Positions 40,788 to 53,200 are shown, numbered from the stretch's first letter. The stretch: DNA of 64,000 nt from Tyto alba (GCF_018691265.1 NW_024881282.1:47411853-47475852), one strand, 5' to 3'. The notes: generated by a model not told the origin, from the letters alone. Numbers and translations: made by a program.

Positions 40788-40824
40788 AGTTTCTGAAAAC
40801 TTTTCAAGCTGGAAATCAGTGACT
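40788..40824 (+). repeat. 37-bp direct repeat, left copy, flanking ERVL LTR
   Basis: The left copy begins AGTTTCTGAAAA and ends GGAAATCAGTGACT. It matches 41884-41920 at 36 of 37 bases, the one difference being C at 40800 against T at 41896. The repeats bracket the LTR at 40820-41884 and overlap its inferred ends by five bases on this side and one base on the other. Confidence 0.97.
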
Positions 40825-41884
40825 TAGACCTGGTTGGCAGCCAACCACAATGCAGCAGCTCTCTCTCCCTTCCCCTCCAGCAATGAGAAGGGACAGAGAG
40901 CCAGGCTTGGGGTTCGAGATAGGACTCGGATGGGGAAAAATTCCCCTTTATGATCATGAGCAAAAGGCAGACTCGTTAGGGGAAGGAAAAAAACATACAT
41001 TTATTACAGACACTAACAACACATAACAGAGTAGGACAGTGAGAAGCATTGCCACATCTTGAGAACACCTTCCCCCCACCCCTCCCTTCTTCCTGGGCTC
41101 AGCTCTGCTCCCGGTATCTCTACCTCCTCCCCCAGTGGCACAGGGGTAGGGAATGGGGGGTGCAGTCAGCGCTGCCACTTCCTTCATCTTCGGTGAGGGG
41201 AGTGTCTGAAACTTGTTCCTCCTGCTCCATCGTGGTCCCCCTCTCACAGGAGACAGTCCTCCACAAACTTTCTCCAACATGAGTTCCTCCCATGGGCCAC
41301 AGCGTTCCCCACACTACTCCGTCATGGGTCACCAACTTTCTCCGACTGGATTCCCTCCCACGGCTGCAGCCCTTCCCGAGCTGCTCTGGCGTGGGACTCC
41401 CCTGCATGCTGCAATCCTCCCAGCACTGAATTACAGCAGCGGGGCTACCTTTTCCCACGAGACCCCGGCCTTCTTCGGGCAAAGAACCTTGATCATCCGC
41501 GCAGGAGCAACAGGCCACAAATCAATGTCTGCTCCACCGTAGATCTCCATGGGTGGCAGGGGGGGGCCACCCTGCCGTCTCACCACAGGATACAGGGGGG
41601 TCTCTGCTCCGGCACACCTCCCCCCTCCTTTCTTCCTCCGTTCCTCCACTGACCTTGGTGTTCACGCAGCTGCAGCAACTCCTCCTCACAAGTCCGACTG
41701 CCCATCACCACGTCCCTTCTTAAATACGTTATCGCAGAGGTGCAGCCGATTGGCTCAATTTCCCAAACAGAAGTGGAGCTGACTTGGAGCTGGGGGAGCT
41801 TCAAGAAGCTTCTCACTGGGGGCGGCCCCTATAGACCACTCCCCTGCCACCAAAAAACCTCCACCGTTCACTCAACCCAGGACA
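40820..41884 (-). mobile_element. ERVL-type LTR (solo), minus strand
   Basis: Read on the minus strand it starts TGTCCTGGGTTGAGTG and shows the marks of a neoavian ERVL LTR. 'gataacgtatttaagaaggg' holds the TATA-like box (plus-strand 41719-41726). A series of imperfect units follows ('ggaggactgtctcctgtgag', 'gatggagcagg'), then 'gagcccaggaagaagggagg', then AATAAA (plus-strand 41000-41005). It ends near AGTCA. The same elements in the same order occur in the plus-strand LTR at 49271-50283, so the two are relatives, though clearly diverged from each other. No gag, pol or env sequence adjoins it, so it is solo. It is more G+C-rich than its surroundings. The frames of up to 132 codons inside it are not genes. 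The flanking repeats are abnormal for an LTR. Confidence 0.88.
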
Positions 41885-41920
41885 GTTTCTGAAAATTTTT
41901 CAAGCTGGAAATCAGTGACT
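41884..41920 (+). repeat. 37-bp direct repeat, right copy
   Basis: This is the right-hand copy of the sequence at 40788-40824, with T at 41896 where the left copy has C. It runs into unique sequence starting GCTGATTTCTGC. See the left copy for its relation to the LTR ends. Confidence 0.97.
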
Positions 41921-43588
41921 GCTGATTTCTGCAGCATCAGATAAAATAAATATTGATTTATAGACCAAAAAAAAAGGCAATAAAAATTTGGTCTTGCAGC
42001 AGCTCCAGTTATGAAGATATCTGTCTGTGTCATTCAGTTATTTATGCAGAAACAGCATCCTTCCTTCACTTTCTTGCTACCATGCATCTTCAGCTGTGTC
42101 AAAGCTACAAATTAAGATACTTGCTCTTCAGCCAATAAACCTGCCTTTCCTCTGAAGAACTAACCCTGGTAAATACAAATTCCATAAAGAACTTTCTGCT
42201 ACCAAAGATACTGATGAGAGGCATAGGCATTTATATACAAACCTGTTAAGAAGTTGTAATAATAGAAAAGATACAAAGATTCTGGAGAGACATATTTTGC
42301 AAATAAAAGAGTTGGTTTATTGCCAGTATGTTGTCCCCTGAAACACAGTTCAGTTTTGAATGTGTTGATGTAAAATGGTAATTTATCTGCAAACCAGACT
42401 GGGGTAACATTGTAAAGAAGAGGGCCAGTTTTGAAAATGTCACAGAATACAGAACAAGTTTGGACAGATCACATTGGTTGTGACTGCTACATGAGATGCA
42501 AAATCACAGAGTTACATTTAGTTCACTCATGTTTCCTCATCACCTTAAAATTACTTTGACCTTGGTGTTCTCATATACTAGATACCACATTTTCTTTGCA
42601 ACCATCTGTTTTGTCAAATAGATAATAGCAGATAGGGTTTGTGATGCTAATTCTTGTATTTGCCTGTTATCTTATTTCTTTCAGAACATTGCTGGACTAG
42701 GTAGTAACCTCTTAAGCCCAGGACCTCAATAATTTTGCTACTAGAAACATGCAGAGTAGAAGTCTGTGAGGTTAATGATGAAGAAAATGGGTAGCAGGAA
42801 GGATGACTACATGAAATATGCTAGTTATTGAAATAAATAATGGAAATAGCAGGTGGCATAAGTGAAAATGAGAAGAGATTCTAGACAAATCTTCCTGAAT
42901 GTTAAACTGAGGTTAATTATGCACAATCTAATTCTACCACGTCCCCTAGTAAGCTTTAAGAAATTAAACAATCTGGCAAATGTTGTGTCCTACCCATCTC
43001 TTCATTATTAGACTGTTTTTAAAGGTATGATGTTTGTATTCACTAAAACCATGGGGCACTGCGTATCTCATGGCAGAAGGAGCAACTATATTTCAGTGAC
43101 ATACCAGTCATGGAAAACTGCCTCTGAGGTTATGATGGAGTTAGACTGGCTGCTGTCGATCCATTGGTGCCTGTCAGAAGGGCAAAAGACCTACTTGACA
43201 CCATAATGGTGGGAGGACCTTGCTCTGTAGGTCATTATCCAAGTGATTGGCCTTGGCTTTCTTGATCCTGTGAAAGAGGCTGATATTTTAAGTCCAGTTC
43301 GTCCAGGCCAAACAATCCCATTAAGCCAAAAGCTTTAATTAGTACAAAGTCTGTGATAAAACACTCAAAAACGAGGAAAAAAGACAAGTGGGTAATACAA
43401 ACACAATTAGTATGCAGTGCTCTGAAATTTAAATTCTGTTCAGCCTGGCCTTACTGGAAGAGCATATAACAGAGGTGCTATCATTACTAATGATTACCTT
43501 AATACACCCAGGAATTGTGCAGATAGAAATTAGAGTCTGTTTTTCATGCCTATCTAGACCTTTTCATGTCCTCCCTGTTTTTTTGTTT

Positions 43589-43625
<37 letters not shown>

Positions 43626-45185
43626 TTTCCCCCAGTTGCTGTTTCTTATCTCTACAGTTTTAGGTCCTTTGCTTCAGGGACTCTCTTTTGTGGCACACCC
43701 CTCCAGTACAGTGGGGCCCTGACCTAGTTAAGGTTGGAAGAGCTACTGTGGTGCAAGCAAGCCATAAGAGATTGTTTTACATTTGTAGTAAATAATAAAA
43801 CTATGCTATGCATGAGACACTTCCCCCTATTTCAACATCTTCCCGCACAACTTTTACTAACAAGCAAAATTAATGCCACTGAACAGAGACAAGGAAAAAA
43901 TAAACTAATGGATTAGGGAATAACAGAGAAAGCAAAAGTTGAAAATGATAAAAAAGTTTCTCCCACTACAACAAATGACTAATAACTCCTTAATGCCAGT
44001 CTTAAATACAGCAAGATCCATTTACAGTGAACTCTGAAGATTCAGTGAGACCTCACAGACCTAATCCTCAAGTTGTGTGATTTTGTGAAGCTCAGTGGTG
44101 GTCAATGAAATTATAGCAATTTACACACCGGAAGGATCTGGCTCTCTCATGACTGTATTATCTCTTAGGACACAGCATCAATTAAAACTTAATACAACTA
44201 GCATCCATTTAATCTCTCCAAGGATTTACGCAGAACACTCCTACAAATGTGCCACAGGGAATGCAATAAGACCTTTTATCTCTCATTCACTTCATTTTCT
44301 GCTGTTCTAGGGGGAAAATGCTGCATTCCAGTTTGTTCTAAACATGGGACTCTGGTATGGGTGATGAATAGATTAAACCAAAGAATAGCAATTAGAATAC
44401 CATTAGTCACTCAGGATATTAGAAGAGATTAAAAATAAGAGGGATGACCTTAAAGAAGATGTTCCCAAGGCCTGTGCCATGAATGTGCAGGACACATGAT
44501 CCATATGGAATGGAAGTTCCAGTAGGTACAGTGAACTTGCAAGTGGAACTATAAACAGGTTTCACTGCCTAAAACTCTTCCAAAGAAGTTTATAGCAAAA
44601 GAGAAATACCTGCCCCTAAGTAGTGGCTTTTTTAAAGAGTCCCTGGTCTGAAAAAAAAAGTGCCTGCATCAGTCCCTGCTGAACAGGCTTGGCTTCTGCC
44701 TGGTTCAGAGCTGGCTTTGCTGGTTTCCCAGGCAGCCGCTTCCATCTGCAGAAGCAGAAAGCCAGTATAGTTCCCTTTGACAGAAAAATAAGATACAAAA
44801 CCCCAAATCAGACAAGGAATGAAAGAGGCCCGTTCCTCATACAGAAGAACTGGAAATTCCAAGGACAGCCCACAGTGCTCAATCCCCCAGATCTTCCTCT
44901 ATGCAATTACAACTCCTTAAAGCTCTTCGGCATGGGATGAACTGTGAGATCATGAGGTTCTGCACTAGACACTGATAGGGTTCCTCTTACTTCTTGTCTG
45001 AGAGAGAGGTTGAGAGAAAGAGAAAACTAATAAAAGAAGAGCAAGAGAGAGGGAAAACCAAGAACTGTTAGACAGGAATGGAAGAGATCATGCAAGAATG
45101 CAGAGAAGAAATACAAGCACCATAAAACCAGGGAAACGTGGGGCCTTAGTACTAAAGAGTTACTAGCATGTCAAACAATAACATA
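41921..45185. other. unique non-coding sequence
   Basis: No gene or repeat family is recognised apart from the T34 tract (43591-43624). The block at 43080-43330 and the one at 44340-44600 read like old degraded repeats but match nothing I can name. No frame exceeds about 83 codons. Confidence 0.4.
43591..43624. repeat. poly-T tract (T34)
   Basis: An uninterrupted run of 34 T preceded by shorter T runs. No retrocopy signature was found on the minus strand. Confidence 0.9.
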
Positions 45186-45459
45186 AAATAGGACAAGGGA
45201 TAATGGCTTTAAACTGAAAGAGGGTAGATTTAGATTAGATATAAAAAAGAAGTTCTCTACTGCAAGGGTGGTGAGACACTGGCCCAGGTTGCTCAGAGCA
45301 GCTGTGGCTGCCCCCTCCCTGGGAGTGTCCAAGGCCCGGCTGGACGGGGCTTTGAGCAACCTGGTCTGGTGGAAGGTGTCCCTGCCCATGGCAGGGGGCT
45401 GGAACTAGGTGATCTTTAAAGGTCTCTTCCAACCCAAACCATTTTATGAGTCTATGATT
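45186..45459 (+). mobile_element. CR1 LINE, 3' end fragment (relatively young)
   Basis: This is the clearest CR1 in the window. In order it shows 'aaaataggacaagggataat', 'ggctttaaactgaaagaggg', 'gagacactggcccaggttgc', 'ggctggacggggctttgagc', 'aacctggtctggtggaaggt', and the terminal 'tttatgagtctatgattt'. The orientation is plus. The text stays close to remembered consensus, so this insertion is much younger than the fragments at 20853 and 29405. Only the 3' untranslated end is present, and there is no coding sequence. Confidence 0.95.
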
Positions 45460-48400
45460 TTAAGTTAAATATTAATTTTGTATACACTAAACATTTTCTC
45501 TGGTGAGGTCTGTCTCCTGGCAAGGTTTATCACACTTCCCTGCCACAGAGCTTTCTCTGCCTGTTCCAAGAGAGTTTCATCTCCCCCCAGCTTAGACATT
45601 TCACCTTCAGGAACCTGAGTTACTCATCCCAAGCTCCCTTTATAGTCAAGGAAGAAAAATAGATGCCTCCAAAGAGCAATTCATTTGACCTACATTAGAC
45701 ATCTTTCTTCAGATGAGATGAATCACTCTCTAGATAAACCTGTTTCTATAAAAGGAGCCAATGGTATCTAATTTAATGTTAGATGTCATAACTTAAATGA
45801 CCTATCATTGGAAGAAAGTTATTTTGGCTGTTTTTCTACAGTAAGATGAAGAAAATGCCTTCCATTTTCAGAAAAATATGCTCAAAGATGAGATCCTTTA
45901 ACCTACTAAATCCCTAACTCTTTTGACTACAAACCATGTTAAAAAGCCACTGACCATGATCTATCACATGTCATGTTATAAAAAGGGTTCTCAGGTGACC
46001 TTATGTAACCAGACAAGGAAAGATCATGCTTGCATGCATTATATGAGGACTAAAGATTTGATCTTGAGTCAAGAGGACAAAAATATGAGGTATACATTGA
46101 CCAGCTGAATCCAGACTGTGGTCCCAGTGCTTTGCTGCGGTGAAGGAAATGTTGCCTTTACACACTTACAGGGATGGATCAGGAGCCTAGTAAGACCTGG
46201 CATCCTCAGCATCCTGTCAGGGTACCAAGCTCCTGTACCAGACTTTGTTAGAATTGCAAAAAGCAACAAATTTGCCTCATCCTGTGGTCTTTAAATTGTT
46301 CTTCTGAGCAAACTAAGCACTGCTTGCATTTAAACAACTTGTTGGCAAATTGGTAGAGTTTTACTTTGATATTTGGACCAGTAGATTAAAATAGTCTTAC
46401 ACGAGATAATGGACTGTCCCTCTTCACTGTGTTGTGGAGTTATTAGGAGGCTGTTGCAAAGAGCTGTAACTTTTTTTGTTCTTTAATTTCATGTATCAAC
46501 TTGCCAAACACACCGTATGGCCTGTCCTCCTCCACACTACATGCTTCCTATAAAACCACTCAGAGTCTGGAGAAAGAAGGTAGACTGTACTCCTCCACCA
46601 CAATTATAAGTAGCAGCAGACCAGTGAGAAGGAGAAAAAACACTTTAGTTCCTTAATTGCTTGCATAGTCCTATAGTTTAGAAGAAAACTACTTCACTGA
46701 TTCTTCCCTTCCCTTCATTCTTAATAAAGAAACCCCAACTTAATAACAAAGACAAATTAATGAACCTTTCTCTTCCAGAAGAAAATAAATATATCTCTAG
46801 CACAATTGCTTGTGCTAAATACTAAAAAACAGACATCTCACAGACAAAACTGATTTCCAAGTCCCAATAGTATGCACAGCAGTAAATATACAATGCTAGA
46901 AGTTTCCTATTATTTTGTTTGTAACCTTTATAAAAAGGACAAACTCCCTGCCCTAGTAAGCACCAGAAAATCTCCAGAAGCTGTGTAGCAGTATCATTTG
47001 GCTGGAACACAAACACAGCAATTATCTAACCAAGTGGTTGCCAACACAGGAGAAAAGAAAACCCTCTTGAAAACCTGCTATTTGCTGTGGGAGTTGGGAG
47101 CTTCTATCTTAGTACACATCTTCTTTCTTTAAAGACTTCCAGTTTTTTTGTTTGTTTGTTTTTTGGTTTTTTTCCTCTGTGCACATTAAGACTTTCTTTA
47201 CTACCTTCTGCACATATATTTATATCTACTGGCAATGCATGGTAGCTGCAGCCTTACAGTGCTGACAATGGCAATTACAGCCCCAGCCACAGAGCGTAAG
47301 ATCTCGTTTAGCCCATAATGCACCCCAGGGTTTGAGACCAAAACGCCACGCCTCCAGGTCTGTAATAACTGCTGACCTCCAGCATCTACAGATTCCATGA
47401 GCCATGTGGGACTTGGGTATGAGCAGTGGTTTTACATGGGTCTGGGAAGAACAGGGGTGGCACAAGGAGCGGCCTCAGCACCAAGGGAGCCTGAGTCCCT
47501 CTCTGGCTGGCATGCAGCAGCCTGACCTCCTGGCACAGGCATACTGAGGACACCCTGACTTCAGTGTCCAAATGCCAGTCAGAAACAATGAATCCCCGCT
47601 ATTTTTTTCCTCTATTCTAGTATTTAGAGCACCTTTTGGCCAGCTATACTTTCTGTAAGCTCAGACAGAATTGCAGGGACCTTTGAGTTCAGAAAATAAT
47701 GAATATATTTGATTAAACCATGTATTCCACAAGCATCTTACATAGAGTTTAAGAGTAGTCTGTCTTATTCCACTTCTGTTTCCTTCCCTGAGAAGAAATT
47801 AATTTTATAAAAATAAAAGTTCTCCTATCACCTAGGAAACACTCAATTTTCACTTGTTTTCGTAAAATACTTTCTGTTCAAATTGCAGAAGAATGTACCC
47901 TTTTATCTAAGCATTAGAAGACTGTAATATTAGGCAAAGTGAAGGTTAGAAACTGTCAGAAATATTGCAGTTTACCTGCAGAAAACAGGTCTTTCATAAT
48001 AACCTTTAATATGGAGTTGCATTGTACACAGACTACAGTTCCCAACATTCAACTTCACATCTTGCAAGTTGTTTTCTGCCCTGCAACACAGCAGAGTGGG
48101 ACTTGTAGTCTATAAATGGCACAAAATGAAAGTAATTGTTGTTGGATCAATCTTTTAAGATGAAGCACCATTTGTACAACAGTCAGTATTCAACTTTCTT
48201 CCACCTCAGATTTTATGTCAGCTAGAAACGTGTCTAACTCATTTCCTGCTCAATGCAGCTGCTCAGCAGTTTCTAGTATTTATTTTTCTAATTGGTGACA
48301 AGCCTAGTGGAAAAGACTAAGTCTTTGTTGCACTACATTGCTGATAAGCCTGTTCTTTAGTACAGCAAGATGCTTTCTGTAAGGAAAAGATTGTCAACAG

Positions 48401-49270
48401 AGGGAAAGCAGTTTAATTTGAAACCCATACTTAAAAATATCCCAAATCCCAGTGACTTAGTTTTTATTGGAATCTGAATCCACTTTCAGTATTTCAAGCT
48501 AAAATTCATTTCCATGTTGTTCCTCAGATAAGAGTCTAAGCCATAAGCTTCAAACAGGAATGTTTGAAGAGACTCTTTCATAAACCTTGATTTCAGTGAA
48601 ACTAGCTGGCATTAGTCATGGCACGAAAAACAGCCAGGGTACTGAGCTGTCTTGGCTTTATAGAAAGTCAGGAAAAGATGAAGTTCAGCACCAGCCCACT
48701 CTGGTGAACAAGTAACTTTTTTTTTTTTTTTTCTTAAATGAAAATGAACAGTTATTACTAGTAGCAGGTCTCCATTTAAGACTAGATCACTCTATAAAGA
48801 TGCCATATGAGATAGATGTTGCTTGAACTCGGCTACTTTTATAATAAAGCAAATACAGCCCTGAACTACATGATTTCTAGGGGCTGTTTTCCAGATTGGT
48901 CTCTTTTCACACAAGCACTTCCTCATCTCCACCCACATTCACCTGTGCAAAAGCCAAGGTGGTCCCAGGAGCAGTGTCCCCTCCTGTCACTGTCAAGGTC
49001 TTGAGTCTACATGTTTTTCCTTTTCCTGAATAGCTGATGAATAAAATTATTTAATTACCAGAAGAGCAAAAATTAGGGGCCACAAAACATAATGAGCCAC
49101 TCCTCATGATTAGCCAGACCTAGTTCCTGCTACAGTTTTCTCTTTGGACTTGTCACAAATATTATTCCCCAGCTACTTGCAAAGCCAGCAGTAAGACTTC
49201 AAGTTAAGAGTCTGGATGATGGTGATCCTTATGACTGTATCTAAAAGCAAGTGAATTCCCTCCCTGCTTA
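45460..49270. other. unique non-coding sequence
   Basis: No gene is recognised. Contents are T-rich runs at 47146-47172, a moderately G+C-rich block at 47230-47570 without identifiable LTR ends, the inverted motif pair at 48030-48111 and T16 at 48717-48732. Frames stay below about 80 codons. Confidence 0.42.
48030..48111. promoter_or_regulatory. inverted pair of ZNF143/THAP11-like motifs
   Basis: The left arm AGACTACAGTTCCCA (48030-48044) and the right arm TGGGACTTGTAGTCT (48097-48111) are reverse complements at 13 of 15 positions, separated by 52 bases. Each fits the conserved ACTAYRNNNCCCR motif bound by ZNF143 and THAP11, usually found in promoters. The left copy continues AACATTC where the extended motif has AGCATGC or similar. 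The arrangement could be a bipartite regulatory site or the ends of a short inverted-repeat transposon carrying the motif. The motif match is direct; binding is inference. Confidence 0.4.
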
Positions 49271-50283
49271 TGTTGGGTTTGTGTGTGTGGGAGTTTGGTA
49301 GTGGGGGAGGGGGCTACAGAGGTGACTCCTGTGGGAAGCTTCTAGAAACTTCCCTGGCACCAATTCAGACCTGCCTCTGGCCAAAGTTGAGCCAGTTAGC
49401 AACAGTGGCTGTGCCTCTGTGATAACGTATTTAAGAAGGGGAACCTGGAGAGGAGGGGGTTTGTGAGGGAAATACCTATGCAAACACTGAGGTCAGTTGA
49501 AGAAAAGAGGAGGGTGAAGGTCTGCTGGAGCAGAGACTCCCCTGTAGCCCATGGTGAGAGGGCAGGCTATGCCATTGCAGCCCATGGAGGTCACTGATAG
49601 AGCAGATGCCAACCTGAAGCCCATGGAGGATCCTACACCAGAGCAGGTGGTTGCACCTGAAGAAGGCTGGGACTCTGAGGTAAATCTGAGCTAGAGCAGT
49701 CTGTTGCTGGGAAGACTGCAGCCCACAGGAGGGACCCACACTAGAGTAATTTGTGAAGAGCTGCAGCCTGTGGGAAGGACTCACATCAGAGAAGTTCGTG
49801 GAGGACTGTCTCCTGTGGAGAGATCCCACACTGGAGCAAGGGATGAGTGTGAGGAGTCCTCCCCCTGAGGAGGAAGGATCAGCAGGAGCAACAGGCGATG
49901 AACTAATCACAACCCCCATTCCCTGACCCCTGTGCTGCTGAGGAGGTAGAGGTAGAGAAATAGGGAGCAAAGCTGAGCCCAGGAAGAAAGGAGGGGTGGG
50001 GGAATGTGTTTTTAAGATGTGGTTGTATTTCTCATTGTCTTGCTCTTTTTGATTGGTAAATTAAGTGGTGGTGGTAGTAGTGGTCAAATTAAATTGTTGT
50101 TCTTTTTTCTTCCCCAGTTGAGTCTGTCTTTTGCCCATAACCATAATTGGTGAGCCATCCCTCGTTGTCCTTGTGTCAATACCCAAGCCTTTTGTTTTAT
50201 TTTCTCCTCCTCACCCCTGAGGGGGAAGGAGTGAGCGAGAGGCTGTGTGGTGTTCAGTTGCCCACTGGGCTTAAACCATGACA
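49271..50283 (+). mobile_element. ERVL-type LTR (solo), plus strand
   Basis: This 1013-bp element begins TGTTGGGTTTGTGTGTG and ends near ACCATGACA. It follows the neoavian ERVL LTR. 'gaagcttctagaaacttccc' is followed by 'gataacgtatttaagaaggg' with a TATA-like TATTTAAG at 49428-49435. Five or so imperfect units follow, of the form 'gcagcccatggagg' plus 'acactggagcag' (about 49550-49840), then 'agtcctccccctgaggagga', and 'agtctgtcttttgcccataa'. The poly(A) hexamer of the consensus appears lost. A possible 5-bp duplication CTGCT lies at 49264-49268 and 50284-50288, but two extra bases separate the left copy from TG. No internal viral genes adjoin it. The 164-codon minus frame inside comes from the internal repeats. 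Confidence 0.93.
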
Positions 50284-53200
50284 CTGCTGGAGGGGTATTG
50301 CTGAGTCTTTGCCATCTCAATACATCTCTCCAAACTGTGGCACAACACCAAGTAGCCTTACCTTATCATTTCAGGGAGCTTCCTAATGAACCTCCTTATC
50401 TGGCTGCTGTAGCAAATTCCTGTCCTGCTTTCCAAACTGAAAACCTTTCTGTTTTCTCAGCTAACAGAAGGACCACAGCCTCATTAAGAGGGAAATCCTT
50501 GTCATCATCTTCTGACTCTTCAGAAGGTGCCTTTCCAAGGCACTGGCCTCAGTCACTGCAAGGAGTGGTCCCATCTTAAGGGAGTCAGCCTCTGATAATA
50601 CAGCAAAGCAGACATCACCCCCAGGTCACCAAGCCCTACAGCTTCCCACTGGGGCTTGCCTGTACAGGGGTCCAGGAGGGGTCCCCCATGACAGCAGGTC
50701 TCCCTGTCCCTCATTGCCCCCTCTGAGCTCTGCCTTGTGTTTGTTTTCCAAGTCAGAAGATCAGCCTGTCATCCTCAAGGTAGCTGTGAGCTAATGCCTG
50801 GTCATAAGCTCCTAAGCTTTGCCTGTGGCTAAAGCCAGGTCCATAATCAGACAGGGCTACAGAATTACTGGTGGTGCCACCACATGGAGTTTGGCTGTGA
50901 AGTGCTGCCCATGGCTGATGGCTTCCCAACATTCATGGCTGCTCTGTGGACTTAGGTTTGAGCTCCACAGCTCACTCTACAGGCAAAGGCTCCCAGAAGC
51001 AACATCTAGTAGCTTTGCTTCACTAAACACTTCAAGATTAGCCTAGGAGTCCATAAATGGAGACTGAGTGGCACCAGAGATGATCATTGGCTTTTTGATA
51101 AATCCTTGACAAAATATGCTGCTTTCACAAAATGCTCAGGAAAGACCATATCTTTCAACAATTAAAAGTCTTCATAATTTCCTGGTTTTATCTCATTTAA
51201 TTGGGAAAAGCATGGCAGTTATTTGGTAGAGATCTCACAATACCTATTCCTCTTCTGAGGCATTTTTCACCCATTTAAAAAGCAGGAATGTTTTCAGTTT
51301 TCGTAACAGGGATTGAACAGATGGGTGGGCAGACGGTGGGTATAAAATAGTGCTGCAGGAAACAGCCAGGGAAGCAGCTTGCTCCCATCCATCCCTGCTT
51401 GTTTGTTAGAGGAAAGATGCTATTTGAGGTGTGGACTATAACGGGGCAGTGTCTCAAAAGCATAAGGCCTAATCTCATCGTGGTAGCTTTGCTCAATAGC
51501 ACCCACTGACTTTAGTGGGAATGGGGCCACACTCAATGAACAGCATGACTTTAATGCTGCCTGATATAAAAAGGGCATTTTGTGCAACTATTCTGCCTTC
51601 CATGCCACCTGGCATGCTGTAGGAGACTGAATAGGAAAAAAAAGGTTTTTTACATAATGCTTTTATATGGAGGATGCTGAAAGCTGCAGGACAGAAAAAG
51701 AGGGACAGGCCCTCTTAGGAAGGCAATAAATTGGTATCAAACCCAAGAGTTTACATCTTGGCTGACCTTTTCTAACACCAACACAGACTTGCTGTCTGCC
51801 AACAGACTTCTCATTCAATCATGAGCCTCCATCAAAAGCCATCCTCTCAGACACCAGCTTTGTTCTTCCTTTCCCTTCCAACTTCTCTGCTTGCAGTCAT
51901 GTTCTTGGTGGGACAAGGTTCTCCCATGGCATTTAATTGCTCCCACCCACATCTTTGTTAAAGATCTGTGCTTTATCAGCTGCTTTGTCTTTTCCAATTT
52001 CCTCACCAGTGTCTCTGCTCCTTTCTGACTTACAGTCTTCCAGTTCTTCTCCTCTGTCTTCACCTTCAACATTGTCTCCTGTATTACCTCCACACAGCCA
52101 ATGGGCTCCTCTCACATTCCCTCAAAACCCATCCTTTCTTCATCACTGTCTTCATGGCTACAACTAGTTTTTGAATCTCTTACTTCTGAATTAAAGCTAT
52201 GCGGATGCATATATCACAAAGGATTGGAGTAAAATATTACCCTAAAGAGCTATGAATATACATATATCATGAAGGACAGGGCTAAGAAATTATCTTAAAG
52301 AGCTTCTGTTTTCAAGAGCACAAGTCTGTCAAGTACAATTTATATTGAATACTTATGAATAATTGAAGCAGGGGCTGGTTTAGAGTACTAAAATAGGACT
52401 ATATTTTTAATAGCAACACCTCTGTACTTCAAAGGGAGTCCTGGCAGAAATCAGGTTTTGTGACGAGTGAACCAAAATCCAACTACCTCCCCTCCCCCAA
52501 TTAATATAAATTAAAAGCCAAGATTTTTACAGTGTCTCTTGATTAATTCTGAAGTGAATGTGTGTATTTTCTTCTAGCTCATCTTAGTCCAGATGCTATT
52601 CTGCCTGTTTAGCCCTTACTCCACAAAGACTGTTTGTAATTTTACAGTCAGGCTCTTTATCTCTGAAAAGCCGCATGTTATAAAGGTTATTAAAATTTTA
52701 TGAGTGGTGGATCCTCAGAGCTAGTAAGCCTGGGCAGTCCTGTTCCACATCACTGCTATCATGCTTTTGCAATACAAAGAGGTACAACAGGGAGTTTAAA
52801 TCCTAGCTGGTATTTACTTACCTCACCTTGTTATTCCTGTAGGTCTACTGACTTGAATGCTTAACTATGTTACATTCTTTCATAAATATCTTTACAATGT
52901 TTCTTCTTGTCTTCAAGGATTTATTGTTATCCCATCAAATATATACTTATTAGGAAGTCTTTTCCGTTTCATCTGATTATTAACTCTAAGCTGTAATAGA
53001 ATAATAAAAACATGTAAAAATATTTATAATAGCATGAAATTAGCTGATGACTTCTATCCAGCTGTCTATATCATTAAAATATTTTCCATAGTTACTGTTA
53101 CTTGTTACTCTGTAGACAGGGAGGCTGAAAAAAATATCAGTTATAATACATGCTTGATCTTCAACTCATTTGGAAACCCCTTCAAAATATTTTGGGGTAT

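Noticed and set aside
40909..40920. GGTTCGAG as a tRNA B box
   Set aside because: It lies within the ERVL LTR. No A box and no cloverleaf can be drawn around it.
41120..41542. Open frames of 109-132 codons on both strands
   Set aside because: They are inside the minus-strand ERVL LTR, where higher G+C lowers stop-codon frequency. No domain is seen.
47230..47570. G+C-richer block as another LTR
   Set aside because: No TG...CA ends with matching flanking repeats, TATA box or poly(A) signal could be fixed.
49476..49970. 164-codon minus-strand open frame
   Set aside because: It lies wholly inside the ERVL LTR, antisense to it, and its repeated phrases come from the LTR's internal tandem units.
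40820..50283. The two ERVL-type LTRs as ends of one provirus
   Set aside because: They are in opposite orientation, differ noticeably, and no gag, pol or env remains lie between them. A CR1 and unique DNA do.
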